A stretch of 64,000 nucleotides of DNA. Source: Rhizophagus irregularis (Eukaryota > Glomeromycota > Glomeromycetes > Glomerales > Glomeraceae). The notes under the pieces were generated by a model. The model worked only from the letters and a program-made list of their open reading frames with translations, ran no database searches and was not told the origin of the DNA. Where the stretch lies: positions 2,008,501 through 2,072,500 of the forward strand of contig NC_089460.1 in the NCBI RefSeq assembly GCF_026210795.1, given 5' to 3'. A program made the translations under genes and the position numbers. Positions 46,144-61,279 of the stretch are shown here, piece by piece; the first letter of the stretch is position 1, and each line of letters starts with the position of its first letter.

Positions 46144-46571
46144 CAGTCAGACCTCTATATATTAATACTATTGTTTTAGAGAAAATATATCAGTATATCA
46201 AATTATCGTTATATATACCATCATTAGTAAATTATAATGCAGACTAAAATCCAATTTTTGCCAGCATTATGCAAACTTTGAATAGCTAATATATTAAAAT
46301 ATCATGTGATTTTGATGAAATCTAATGTTAACTCTGGCCAAATTTATAGTGGTAGCTCGAATTAATACCAGTGTAATCTAAAGTATTGGTACATCTTACT
46401 ATGTATTAATTATAAAAGGGCAAAGAAAAGTATCAGTACATGTTACATTGTGAAACTATATATAATATTGGTACAATGAGATTTTTTATTAATTATAAAA
46501 TGGAACATAAAAAATTTATTGGTATAAGCAATTATCAGTACATAAGATATCGGTACATAAAGGTCTGACTG
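46144..46571. mobile_element. Non-autonomous derivative of the outer Tigger family
   Basis: Ends CAGTCAGACCTCTATATA and CATAAAGGTCTGACTG with flanking TA (46142-46143 and 46572-46573). The terminal 60 bp at each side resembles the element at 34595-39482, but the transposase is absent. An internally deleted copy of 428 bp. Confidence 0.82.
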
Positions 46572-46573
46572 TA

Positions 46574-47606
46574 TACTAAAATCAGGTATACTAGAGGTAA
46601 AGAAAGATTTTAATATATATAGTGTAATATAAAATTTTATATATTACATGAAGGTAGAAGATTAAGTTTATAATAAATGGATATTATATAATAAATATCA
46701 CTGCCTTGACTATTATCCTTATTTTTTCATTTTCATTTTTTTTTTTATCTTTCTTTACTTTTTTAGTTCATTTTAGTATAATTTTATGACAGTGTTATTT
46801 GAATATTTCTATTGTACAGTAGAAGTGAGGTTTAATGTAAAATTATATGTTAAATATAACTGTTAAATTTTTTAATAAAGTTATACTTTGAAATAAAAAA
46901 AAAATTCTTTAAATAAGATTTGATTATATATATCAGTTATATATAAAATATTAATTTTAACCAATAAAAATACCTAATTTTAGCTAATAGCTAATATATA
47001 TTTACTTTATTTTAATTAATTATATTATTATAAAAAAAAAAATCAAGATTAAAAAAATTATTTACTAATATGTTTATTATTAATGAATAAAATAATTAAT
47101 TTAATGTATTTTTCATTACAATTTTTTTTTTAAAAAAAAAATAATAGTATAAAATCAAGAAAAAAAAATAATAAAAGTACTAAATTTTATATTCAATTAT
47201 AAAATGATGAAAAAAATAGCATATGATTGAACTATTGAATTTAATTCCTTACATAATATTGAGTATACTACTTACATGGAAATTCTATTCACAAATATGC
47301 CTTTAAAAGTAGGGTTTTTTTTTTCTTTTGTTCACCCTCTTTTTTTATATGACTTGCATACAAGAGTCCAGAAAAAAGAATTGATCAAAAGCAAAACTAA
47401 TAAAGTCATCATAAGGAATAAAATATCATATTGATAAAATGATAATAGAATAATGTAAATAAATTGAAAGTCTATGTCCATATGGTAAAATATATAACAA
47501 AAAAAAACGAACAAACATAATAAAAAATAAATTAGTAAAAATGCAGCCAACCCATGTGATCAAAATAGAAATAAAGAAAAATTAAAGTTCATACTAAAGA
47601 AACTAT
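46574..47606. other. AT-rich sequence 3' of the membrane protein gene
   Basis: About 1 kb. The 72-codon ORF at 47332-47550 is low-complexity hydrophobic and unsupported. Confidence 0.4.
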
Positions 47607-49124
47607 TTAATATTTCTGCAGGCTTCCAGATAAAATTTCCTGTTGAAATTCGCTATTCAATTTTTCTTCTTCAGAATTAATAGCGGGTTGCAACATTGGT
47701 TTCTGCCTATCGCGTGGTAAAAAGTATTTCGCATAACCCAATATTGTAAGCGTTACATTAAGTGGCAAGAAAATAACTTGCATCATACTACGTGAAAGTG
47801 TCGCTGCTTGCTCTTCTTGTAACTTATAAGCAATAAATGTATCATATTCTCGTAATTTTGTTTCCAAATAAGCAAATCTTTCTTCTGAATAATTTCGAAG
47901 ATATTGTTCTTTTTTCTCATATCTTCTTACTGCTTTATTCAGCTGTGAAAGAGTAGGTTCAAATCCATCTCTAACATTGCTAATGTCACGTTTTGTAGCA
48001 AATCCGCGACGCAATTGAGAAAACTCATATTCCAAGTGTTGTACGCGTCGTTTTAATAATTCAACTTCTGTACTTGGATAATGAACTTGCTCTTGAAGGT
48101 GCAAAGTTCGATTTTTTGCAAGACTAGCAATGTGCATTAAAGGACGGATACCCGCAGCAAACACAAAAAGGACAATATTGAAATGGGAAATGTACTTGTC
48201 ATAATTCAAATACATTTTTGCCCCATGCAACGCATAACCTCCAATAATTGGCGAGGCGACTACGAGCAATAAAGCCCACATTTCTTGACGACGAAGCTCT
48301 TTAGCAGCCTGACTTCGTTGTTGTTCTTGAGCTGGATCTGCAGTCTGCCCAGAAAGATTCTCATTCATAACACGTCTAGTTCTAGCTGCATAATAAAGTT
48401 CCCAAGGTACTAAAAATAAATAGAGAATTTTTTTTTTTTAGTATAAAAAATAATAATTTTAAGTCTAATAAAGTAAAAATTTTTTTTTTTCCATACCTTT
48501 GATAATATTGTAAAGATAAAATGCAATCAGTAGTAATAGCAGGAAATCACTCCATACATCAGATTTGCCATAAATAAGAGCACCCATTGGTGGTATTACA
48601 GCAAAAGCAATGGGCCAACTGTAAGCATGAGAAGAGAATGAATTGGATGTAGGATCTTTCATCGATTCCGGAGGACCTGTTGGTATTTCACTATTATTTG
48701 ATTTCTCTCGATGTTGTTGTTTACGATCATTCCTTGATGAATTTATTGATCGATTTTGGTTATTTGGATGTGTGCCTTCATTATCATTATCATCATTATT
48801 ATTAGATAATATATGCATAGTATTATGTGAATTTGTCATACTGATTATAGAAGGAGTTGAACCATTATGAGATACTGGTAAGGACATGTCAGAAGCGTCA
48901 CCAAAATTAAAACTATTTGAATTGGTTTTATTTTTAGTTTTTCTAGATCGAAACTGTTTATCAACTAATAATTCTGGGTGTAAATTAAAGCCGGAAGTAT
49001 TGGTTGCCGTAGGAGTTGGAGGTTGAGGTAATTGACTCCCAAGCTTTTGTGCGGCAATTAGCTCTTGGATACTTAAGTCTTCGTCCTTGTCATATAAAGC
49101 CTGCGTCGTTTCGGTAAGTGTCAT
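47607..49124 (-). CDS. Conserved-looking multi-pass membrane protein with coiled coil
   Basis: Two exons (49124-48497 and 48409-47607) join in frame (IIK-VPWELYYAARTRR) for about 476 residues. The first ~165 residues are polar and disordered (Asn/Ser/Pro-rich). Hydrophobic segments follow at WPIAFAVIPPMGALIYG, WSDFLLLLLIAFYLYNII, MWALLLVVASPIIGGYALHG and HFNIVLFVFAAGIRPLMH. A long helical, probably coiled-coil region (LLKRRVQHLEYEFSQLRRGF to ERFAYLETKLREYDTF) separates these from a last hydrophobic segment (MMQVIFLPLNVTLTILGYA). The tail is acidic. The arrangement recalls conserved fungal ER/nuclear-envelope-type proteins, but I cannot name the family. ORF upstream of the start contains no obvious further exon. 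Confidence 0.85.
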
Positions 49125-49918
49125 TAGTTCTCTTTTTATTGTTGTTATTTGAACAAAGACTTGTAAGATTCTTTCCCAAGAGCTTAAAGAGACTAAGAGG
49201 ACTAATAATAAATATAAAGAATTAAAATATTATCATTTAATGTATGCTACCTTAAATAGCATACATACCTTTTAATTTAATTTATTTATTAATTTTAAAA
49301 ACAAGTCTGGAATGATTTTTTTTTAAAAAAAAAAGGGAAGAAACGATTTTGAAAAGGAAAAATTTTTACGTTTCATAAAATAGATAAAGTAGATGTTATT
49401 CTAACTATAAATATATAGTCTATTCTACAAATATATTTACTCCCAGCCAGTCCCAGGTGCGAACCATGTGCTTGGATGATCCATCGATCTTGGGCGCAGT
49501 TTTGCTGAAAACCAACAAATTTGGCACAGATGGGCAACTCGGGCTGGTTTGGGTGAGTAATAAAAGTAACCTAATTAGTCAATTTATATGTAATTAAAAA
49601 TTTTAGATCAGTGGGAATTCTTATAACAGTTTAAACTAATATTTTATTCTTAACTCTTTTTTGAAATTAAAGAAAAATAAATGAATTTATTAAAAGTTTT
49701 TTGAAACAAATGAAATTTTCTATTTATATTTTTTATCAAAAGAATTACAAAATGACAAAATGACATAACAAATAAAAAAAAATTTAATAAACATATATTA
49801 AAAATGATATAAGATTTAATTTGGACATATGAATGTGCGTGAGAGAAATTAAAAAGTTGGTTACACAATTAGGAATATTATCTACAATTAATTATAAATT
49901 AAACTTTACCCGCTATTA
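49125..49918. other. Intergenic region with a small GC-richer inverted repeat
   Basis: About 800 bp. Near 49437-49562, TTTACTCCCAGCCAGTCCCA and TTGGGTGAGTAATA ends flank a stretch that is GC-rich for this window (CTTGGATGATCCATCG). It may be a short MITE; the pairing is imperfect. Confidence 0.45.
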
Positions 49919-52653
49919 TTACTTTTTTTGATTATTATACTGATACATCATTTGCCGATATTTAGCTTCAAAGGATTCCGGATCCTTTATATTTTTCATA
50001 GCTTTCCAATAGATATTACTGGCTTCTGTTATTTCTTTATTATTTAAATAAAATTGTATGAAATCAAGCCATAAATCTATTATTATATATAAAAAGAATT
50101 TTTACCAAAAATTATTAATATGAATAATATGTAAAAACCATAATAAAAAATGTAGACGAACCACTCGGAGTTTCCTTAAATCCACATGCTTGTTCATATA
50201 GCCAAATTAAATGAGATTTTGAATCAGATATTGTAGATATTGATTCTTTTTCTAAATATTCCTGTTCAATTTCTATACAATCCTTATAAAATTTCAGAGT
50301 CGGTAAGGTTTTATTAAATAAACTAAAGCATAAATTTTATTAAAAAAAAGCGTCAGATGTTAATACAAGTACTTCTAATAAAATAAGATATAAAATACCT
50401 CTTATAAACTTTACGGGCATTATCTAATCCTCCCTTTTCTACGGCCCATCTTAAATAACTTGTTATAATTTGATCTTTTACTTCATTAGGTTGATCATCA
50501 TCATCATTTCTTCGATTATTTCGTGATAACGAAGATATTTTGGAGAGTGAATTCTATATCATAAATCGATATCAATTAATATATAAATAAAAAATAAAAA
50601 CAATCATATATCTTATTACAAACCAATAACAATTTTTCTAACTCAAAATCTTTCAAATCACCATTCTTAAATTTTTTAAAGATCCAAGAAATATAGGAAT
50701 CCCATAATATTAAAGAAGTAGGATTTAATTTAAGTGCTAATTTATATAATTCGTCAATTGAATCATTTTCTCCTTCGTTATCGTTTAAAGAAATAGTAAT
50801 ATTAATTCTTTTTTCCCATAATTTTGAACTATTGGGCCAAGTGTCCGTAGCTTTTGTTAATAATCCTTTCATTTTTATAGTATCGTTACTATTACTTTCT
50901 TCTTTTTCTAATATCCAATTTATCCAATCTAAATACATTTGTGATGACGCCAAGTTTGATTCTGAGGCTGTTTTATATGTTTTTAATAATTTTTTATTTA
51001 AAAAAGCAATCTATCGAAAATTCATAAATTTAGTTCTAAATTCCTTTTTGAAGAAGACAGGAAAATCTTTGACATACCAAATTAGGTTCGGAAACCATAC
51101 GTGAATATTTTAATAAAAATTTCGAAAACAAGTACCACATTTCATCATTAGGCAATGTCTAAGGAAAAAAGTAATTCGTATTTTAAGTAATGTTGTAATG
51201 TTTACAACCGAAATATTTAATTGAACTTACATTACCTCAATGCATTTTTGAAACTCATCGATACTATTCTTAATAGCATGTACAAATTCGACACTCTGCA
51301 CATCAGAAATATTAGCTACATGCCTTTCAGCAACATAAGATAAGGCTTCCGGATTATTCTCAAAATCTTTAAGTATGCTATAAAGGATTATTAAAATAAT
51401 TAATTTTTAGAAAGAAGATAATAATTTTTTTTTTTCAAGTCACCTTTCATAAATTTCTTCCTGAATCGTATTTGTATCAGATAATTCTTGACAAACATCA
51501 ATAAACTCTTTTCTAAAAGACAAATCATTAGGAATAGCTTTAATTGCGTTAGAATAAACAACCTTAGCGAGTTCTCCACGTAATAATAAATTATCATCAT
51601 CAAGATTAGGTAAATTATCTAGTCCTTTTAATTCTAATTTTTTTGTCTTTAAAAAATCATCATCAGCAGTTATCTCAATAAAATTTTGTGAATCTTTTCG
51701 TTCTACGTTAGATTCATCATTAGATTCATCATTAGATTCATCATCTTTATTAGAAATTCCCAATATTTTTCTACGGGCTTTTATCTTTTCAACATATATT
51801 AACTCAAGTTTGAAATATTGATGCCATAATTGATGTGAATCGTGATTTAATCGAAGACCACGTTGTAAGAACACTATAAATAAAAAATATTAACATTTAG
51901 TATAAAGTATTATATATTATATAGAATTTTTAAAACTTACCTCTAGCAGACATTATATTGGTATTAATTTCATATTCATATTTTGATGCCATTATCCAAA
52001 ACATAGGATTTGTCGGATGTAATTGTAATACACTATAATTAATATAATTAAATAATTTGATTAAAAAAAAACCTTCAAAAAAAATTTATAAAATTCAATT
52101 TTGAAGAAAAAAATATATTACCTCCCAAATATTTTACTAAGCATTTTATGATCTCCTTCATTTTTAGCATATTCGATATACTGTACCCATAATTTAACAT
52201 CACCAGCAAATTTAATTATAGCCCTATCAAAGATATGATATATCCTTCGTTTTATTGAATAATCTGATATTGTAACTCTTCCTTTGATACCTATTATTAT
52301 TAATTAATTTAAATTAGATTACATCCAAGTGATTGATTGTTAAAAAAAAAAAAATCCTTACCTAACCGATTTTTTCTCTTCTTTTTTAATAAGTCTAAAT
52401 TCATTTCATATTCTATATATTTTAAAAAATCAATTATTTGTGCTGGCCTTCTTTTAAGTGCATATTCAAAATTTGTTCGTTTCTTAACAATTGATTTTAT
52501 TTCTTCCTAAAAAAAAAGAAATTTTAATTTTTTTAAACGCCAACAAGAAAACTCTTCCAGCTAAAAACTAACTTTTGTGAATATTTCTTTACGTTCCAGG
52601 TCCTCAAGTTCAGGGACCATTTGCTCAAGGTAATATTGTACTGTTTCCGCCAT
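49919..52653 (-). CDS. UTP6: U3 snoRNP / SSU-processome protein UTP6 (HAT repeats)
   Basis: Nucleolar protein of the UTP-B module, needed for U3-guided 18S pre-rRNA processing. About eleven exons; the first five are 52653-52573, 52506-52362, 52290-52121, 52032-51941 and 51873-51444, and the total is about 660 residues. The start MAETVQYYLEQMVPELEDLE is the canonical UTP6 N-terminus, followed by FEYALKRRPAQIIDFLKYIE. Half-a-TPR repeats recur: KLWVQYIEYAKNEGD, HPTNPMFWIMASKYEYE, HDSHQLWHQYFKLELIYVEK, DEMWYLFSKFLLKY, SSKLWEKRINITISL, TSLILWDSYISWIFKK and DLWLDFIQFYLNNKE. A DESNDESNDESN triplication sits in the acidic insert near 51710-51740. It ends MMYQYNNQKK. Longer than yeast or human members, mostly from inserted acidic loops. 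It is divergently transcribed from the DUF1992 gene. Confidence 0.95.
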
Positions 52654-52800
52654 TTTTGACTAATAATGTTTCAACAGAACGAAAGAAAAAAATTTTCTGA
52701 TAATCTAATATAAAAAAAGATCTGCGTAGATGATGATTGGACGATGACATTTTAGCTGTTAAAAAAATAACTTTCGTTTTTTTTTTGGATTACACTTAAT
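52654..52800. promoter_or_regulatory. Shared 147-bp promoter between UTP6 and the DUF1992 gene
   Basis: The start codons of two divergent genes are only 147 bp apart, so this segment must hold both core promoters or be a bidirectional one. It contains T-runs near the plus-strand start and no clear TATA box. Confidence 0.6.
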
Positions 52801-54206
52801 ATGTCCTTAATTCGCTCAACATATGCATTTACTCACTTTTCTAATAATAAAATTCTTTGCAAAAGTTCTTTTTTAATTTTTCGTTGCAAGTCAACTACAA
52901 CAAATAATAGTGAACATTATAAGGGTCAAAAAGATGATTTTAATAAAGAAAATAATGTGGATAATGAAAACAAGAAATCACCTGCATCAATAAATACGAT
53001 TATCAAAAATTCATTTATAAAAGATAATGATATACCCTGGACAGGAGAGGAAGATATTAAAACAACAGTATTAAGAATGATAGTGGATAAATATCCTCCA
53101 TTAAAGATAAAAAGGGAAACGATTAAAGAATATATAGATGCACATAGTAAGGTAGTTAATTTTACGAACAAGGTGCATTTGGAACCCCCATTACAACCAC
53201 CTGTTCCTGTACCTTCCAATAATATAGCATCAAATAAAAAATCAATATCAAAAGAAGAAAAACTAAAAAAAATTCGTGAAGCGAATCAATCCCGTATTAT
53301 AAATGCGAAAGATGCCGCAACGGATTATTCAATTAAAAAAAAACTTGGTACACAGAATGATGTTGAGGAAAGTAGTAGGGATAAGCAACCACCGAAAGTT
53401 TTACCAAAAAGTATTGCTGGTTGGAACAATTTAGTGGAAAATCGAATTCAAGAAGCTATAGTTGCAGGAGAATTTGAAAATCTTCGTTATCATGGTAAAC
53501 CTTTACCAACGGACCCTAATGATCGGGTAAATATCAATTGAGAAATAGCATATTTTGATAATTTTCTTTGTTTTTTTTTTTCGACGCGAAACATTTTCCT
53601 AAATCTTTCTCATGATTTATCTAGAATCCTTATTTGGACCGTACAGAATTCCTCATGTAAGTGAACAATAAATATCTTCGATTCCCTATATATCTCGTCA
53701 TTTCATATATGTATGTGTATATGTATATTTCTTTTTATTTTAGGAATCGAATTGTACAAAGACAAGGTTCAGCACCAGCATGGATAGAAGTTCAAAAAGA
53801 AGTAAATAATGAAATCTCTTTATTCCGTCAACGTATGCGTGAAAGTTGGTTACGTTATGCAAGTGCTAATAAGATTGATCCGCATAGTCGAAATATTTCT
53901 TGGGAAAATGATCAAAAATCGTATTTTGAAAAAACCATTAAAAAACTAAATAGTAGATTACGTTCTTATAATACCGTTGCTCCTTATGTTGTCCGACGTG
54001 GTTATTTAAATCTTAAATTGGAATTTGGGAGAATGTATCAAAATGTAAAACAAGATACTAATAACAAAACGAAAGTTATGAATAAAGGTGAAAATGAGAA
54101 TAAAGATATTAATTTATTTAATGATAACGATAAATTAGAATTTAAGAAGGAAGATAATATATGGGAAAGTTTTGCTAAAAGTATTAAATGGATACTTGGG
54201 AGATAA
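52801..54206 (+). CDS. Mitochondrial DUF1992 (DnaJC28-type conserved domain) protein
   Basis: Three exons (52801-53526, 53625-53656 and 53744-54206), 406 residues in frame. The N-terminus (MSLIRSTYAFTHFSNNKILC, then FLIFRCKSTTT) is basic, Ser/Thr-rich and lacks acids, consistent with a mitochondrial presequence. The diagnostic DUF1992 block is GWNNLVENRIQEAIVAGEFE, NLRYHGKPLPTDPNDR, NPYLDRTEFLM, NRIVQRQGSAPAWIEVQKE, followed by helical sequence to YVVRRGYLNLKLEFGRM. The middle 32-bp exon encodes the NPYLDRTEF piece and is easy to miss. No J domain is visible, as in many fungal members. The role is unknown; animal DNAJC28 is only loosely characterised. Confidence 0.88.
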
Positions 54207-56805
54207 ATGGTGATAAATAAGAGTAAAAGTTCTGTCCCTAGAATACTTAATAAAAATATGCTGCAAGTGTGTGACATATACTGACCCGAAATCCTACGAA
54301 TATGACGCGTGTAATTTATGATTGTCATTCAATTGAATCTCTCTTGGACCTATCCTATAAAATATTCATATGATTTTATTGCAAAAGTCTTTTTAATTAT
54401 AAATTGATAAATGAATTCTTTCATTATTATTTATTATATGAAACTATTTAAAATTAAAGGTTAAACGTTTATTTTTTATTATGATTAACAGGATACATTA
54501 TGGCTGAAAACCAATGGTTACACAATCTTCAATTTTTGGTTAGTTAAGAAATTTTATAATCGCGAATTTCTCAAGTTTAAATGAGTTAATCAATCCGGGA
54601 AAATAATAGTAAAAACTTTAAAAAAAAACTTTTTACAGTTAAATGAAAATCGCATCAAATATTTCATGCATTATCAAAAGAAGCAGGATTCCATATGAAG
54701 ATCGTATCAATAAATAAAATATAAAATATTTAATGTATAAGTTCGTTTCAATTATATATTTATATAAATAATAATTTTTAATTAAAGAAATTTTCATCTT
54801 ACATATTTAGATATTCGAGACAAAAAAAAAACAAGATTAATAATAATGTATTAATTAAAATTATTCGATTCGCGTAAAAAAATTCACATAAATCCAAAAT
54901 AAGTTGTACTTCTTAACTTTTAATAGTAATTTATTGTTACATTAATAATGATCTGTTACCTATAATGCCAAAAATAGAATATCAGATCTTTTAGTATTTC
55001 GAGAAAAGATAAAAAAAAACTTATCGCAAATTATCGGAATTTCCCCGTACTTAAAAAAATTTTTTTTTTTTATAATAAATTAGTTTCACTTATTATAAGA
55101 TCTGACGCGATTTTCCTTAAACTAAAACTATAAAAAATGAGAGATAGCAATTTTGGCCAATCAAATTTTAAATTAGGTTACACAATGAGCGATAAGCTAT
55201 AAACCGTTGGTTTTTCTTACAGTTTAGTTAGACCTTTAAATATGCAAAAATAAAAATATTATTATAAAAAAAGTGTTGTCATTAAATAGTTTAATTAATA
55301 GCTTCTTATAGCTTATTTGAAGTTTGATATAATCTACGTCACGTGAATTTCTTACGCGAAGAAAGCTAGTTCTTTTGACCGATCCAAAAAAAAAGATAAT
55401 CTGGACTTTGTTTATTTTAAGGCTAGTCAGGAGAATACATAATCTGGACTTTGACATTCTAATCATTCTAATTAATCATTCTAATCTGATATCACGTGAT
55501 TTTATAAATTTTAAGGATGAAAAAAAGTGAGCTGTCATTCAATAATCTACATCACGAATCTTTAATGGCTAAACCCATTTGGTACAACGGAGAACTAATT
55601 TAGTTTTGTGCGTGAGATATTTTTTATATATCAAATTAACGTAAGAATTCTTTTTTAGGTTTTTTTTTATGGTTCATATGAATAACGAAAATTTTCAAGA
55701 ACGTTATCATTACTTTAACAATATATTTTTTTTATTTTCTACATTATCACATTTACTTTACTTGGCAGTTCATTAATCATAATATTAAAGGGTCAAAAAT
55801 AAATAAAAAAAAAATTTTTTTTTTATTTTATTTTATTTTATTTCTGAATCAAATGTTCTTTATTGCACAAAAAGAAAAAAACTTTTCTCTATTTGTTCAT
55901 ATTAATTGTTATTGTGTAGTATTATTAATACCAAAATATTAATCAACTATGATTGTTTAAAATAATTTCAACATATATAGTTTCAATGAATTATAATTAT
56001 AATACTATTATTATTTTCATAACTAATAAAATGTAACAAATATATATATTATAATATTATCTTCTAAATATCGAATAATAAATCTTTTAATAAATACGCT
56101 AATCCATTTTGGTAAAAAAAAGGTATATTATCAAATTACTCAATTTTAACTTCCACTCGTGTTACTACTTGATTTCATTATTTGTCACCTAACTTAATTC
56201 CGCATACTAATATTAAAAATCAATTAATCCAATTTTAGAATCATTACATAAAATGTCAAATGTCAAATTACTTTTATGAGATATTTTAGATAAATGAGAA
56301 CAATCATTGTTCCATTATATTACTATTATATTATTATTAATTATTATATTATTATTATACTACCATAAACTAATAATTTTAGTATATATATATATAAAAT
56401 AATAAATTAATATTATATTATACGTATAAAAATACAATATATTTATATATTTTTTTATTTTTAAATAAAATCTCAATTTTTTTTAAAAAAGATTCATCAC
56501 GAAGATTTTTTTCTATTCATATATTCCCCAATAAATGATCCATTCTATTCTTACTTCTACTTTGTATATTTATGTATGATCGAAATCCAATGATTGAGTT
56601 CAAAGAAGATTATAAAAATTTTAATGACGACGCGTAAAAAAAAAAGCAAAAATAAAATAAAATAAATTGAAACAAATGAAAATATTATGATTCTATTCTT
56701 AAAATATTTTTTTTTTTTTGTTAAATCTTCTTTGAACTTGTTTACATTATAAAGTGTATGTCTACCTCTACCTTAATAAAAAATTTAACGTAAAAGTTCC
56801 CTGAT
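54207..56805. other. Intergenic region, no supported gene
   Basis: 2.6 kb, AT-rich, with homopolymer tracts (T-runs near 55060 and 55815) and several CACGTGA words (about 55340, 55490). ORFs here (for example 55236-55466) have no recognisable content. The 3' end of the forkhead gene lies at its right border. Confidence 0.5.
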
Positions 56806-58686
<1,881 letters not shown>

Positions 58687-60813
58687 TTCTTAGAAATATC
58701 TTTGCGTGCGAAATGTTTAATGGAGAGATATTCACTATAAAGCGAAAAAAAAATTAAGGTTTGATAATAATGAAAAAACAAATTCAACGCCACGGAAATG
58801 TGATTTTCTTTTTTTTTTTGAAATTTATTTTTTTTTTATCTATTTATCAAAAAAAAAAAAAAAAAAAATTCAAAAAAAAAAAATAATCAAAAGTAAAAAT
58901 AAATAAAAATAAATAAATAAATAAACCTGATCATGACGATGATTGAGTGTGGATGTTAAACGAACTATTTTCGGTTGAGACGGGGAATTTTTAAATTTAC
59001 TGCGGTGTTGGTTTTTTTTTTGTAACTGAACATCGGATAAAACGTTTAAAAAAAGATTTGTTCCAAAACATCATTATTAAAAGGTTAAAAAAACAATCTA
59101 AAAAATTTTGTGATTTTATTAAACAATTTAAATTTTAAAATTTTAATTTTTTTTAGTATCTCGAAAGATATAATTGCCATCGCTAAGATAATTATAAATT
59201 ATAATAATTTAATAATTTATCTAAAAAAAATCGAGGAGGAAAAAGGATCAAAAGAGATTAACATTAATTATTTAGAAAAGGCTTTGCTTTTAGGTTACTG
59301 AAAAAGTGGTTTCAATTTTTTTTTTTTTTGATGCATTGGATTATCATTTATTATGGGGTAATATATTTTATTATAATCACATGTGTTTTACTTGTAGGTC
59401 CAGTTTTTTTTCGTGTTTGTGTACGGTATAATTTTGGAAATTTATTGTTGTGATACAAATGCACTATTATAAAACTTAAAATCAAGTTTTTTTTTTGAAA
59501 TTTTTTTGTCCTCTATATTTTTTTTTTTACGCTACCGGCATCTTTTGTTTTAATATAATAACTTTATTCCAATAAGTAATAATTATATTAATATAAAAAA
59601 AGGGTTTGTTTTGCAAATAAGAAATATCTAAATTAATTATGCTTTTGCAATTAAAATAATCTTTGTTTTTTATTATTATTATTGCAATAAAACTATTTTT
59701 TTTTTTTTAAACATAAAAGTCATTTTTAATATAAAATAAATGATTTATTTTTATTACAAATTTTATTAAAATAAATTTAATTAAAAGTGATTCTTTATTC
59801 TTAGGGATTCTTTTTATTCCAGAATTCTTAAGGTTCTTTATATTTAATGTAGAATTCTTTAAAATTTCAATATAACTAAATATAATCTTTAAATTTGCAA
59901 TATAAAGAGATATGAAATTCTTACAAATTTTGAATTTTTAAACTAAAAAGGAAATCTTGAAAATAAATAAAATAAATGATAAATTCTAAGAATCTGATTC
60001 AAATATAAAAAAAACAGTAATTCTAAATTGTATATTTATTTTGGTTTGCAAATATTTATTTTATTAAATTCTACTATATTTATTTTGTTAAATTTATAAA
60101 AATTAATTATAGAAATTTCTTTACTTCTTATTTTTTTTAAAAAAATATTGCAACTATAATAATAATAAATTGAACTTTATTTTTTACTTAACTAACCATA
60201 TTAGAATAGAAAATAATAAAAGTATAAAAGTAAAAAATTTAATATATATACAAATGTAAAGATTACCAAATACTAAAAATTTTACTTATTATCTAATTAT
60301 TCATTTATATATCTATTTTTACTTATTATATTAATTATCTACTAATAAAATAATTTTTTGTTTCTTTTTTTTTCTTTTAAAAATGATAATATATCTTTAT
60401 TATAAATAGTTATATAAAGTATACTACATTTAGATTACTTTATTTAACTTGCAATTTCCAATATCTTATTATAAAATTTATAATATTTATTATATATTAT
60501 TTTTCAAGTATTTTGCAAATAAATTTACCTGTGATTTTACTTATTAATTAAAGTCAATTTTATATATATGAGTCTTAAAAGAATAATATTTTTATAATAA
60601 ATTTTTGCAATATTAGTTTTTAATACTATATAAATATATTTTTTTTCAAATTTTTATATAAAATTAAAAAATTTTAAGATTTTATAAAAATAAAATTTTA
60701 TATATTATAATAAAAAGGTTGATTTAAATTAATTTAATTATAATTAAACTTTAAATACAAAAATAATTTAATTAATAATTAAATAAACACTTTAAAAATA
60801 TACTATTCTAAAA
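58687..60813. other. AT-rich region upstream of the forkhead gene
   Basis: 2.1 kb. Presumed promoter of the forkhead gene at its left end; long A and T homopolymers near 58850 and 59320. The ORF at 59110-59301 has no support. Confidence 0.45.
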
Positions 60814-61279
60814 TATCATATTTTTCCAATATTAAGCACCTCTTGAAATTAAATATTCCTTTACTTTGCAAAATATTAAATATAAACTACTTACCGTATT
60901 TTATCAAAATTAAGCACTTTCATTTTGCAAGAATTTTGAACGAAAATTTTGGGGTGGTGCTTATTTTTGATATTATTTTTATTAGAAATATATATAATTT
61001 TTGCATAAAAAATTTTGAAAAGTTTATAGGAGTACTTATTTTTAAGAATATTTAATTTCAATAAAATATGGTATTAATTTTATTATATTATTAAAAAAAT
61101 AAAATTACATTATTATTGAAAAAATATATTTACAAATAAAAGAATCTAACTACCAAAACTTTTTTAAAATTGATTTAAAGATATTTAAAAGACATTTTTT
61201 TAAAGCTATCAAAATTAAGCATTTTTTGCACAAAATTCCTGCAAAAAAGGATGGTGCTTAATATTAGAAAAATATAGTA
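60814..61279. repeat. Mariner-like inverted-repeat element with a related element nested inside
   Basis: Outer ends: CATATTTTTCCAATATTAAG paired with CTTAATATTAGAAAAATATA. A second, similar pair lies inside (ACCGTATTTTATCAAAATTA at about 60894 and AATAAAATATGGT at about 61060). AAGCAC and GTGCTT words mark both. The 70-codon ORF at 60843-61055 is an artefact of the repeat. Confidence 0.65.
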
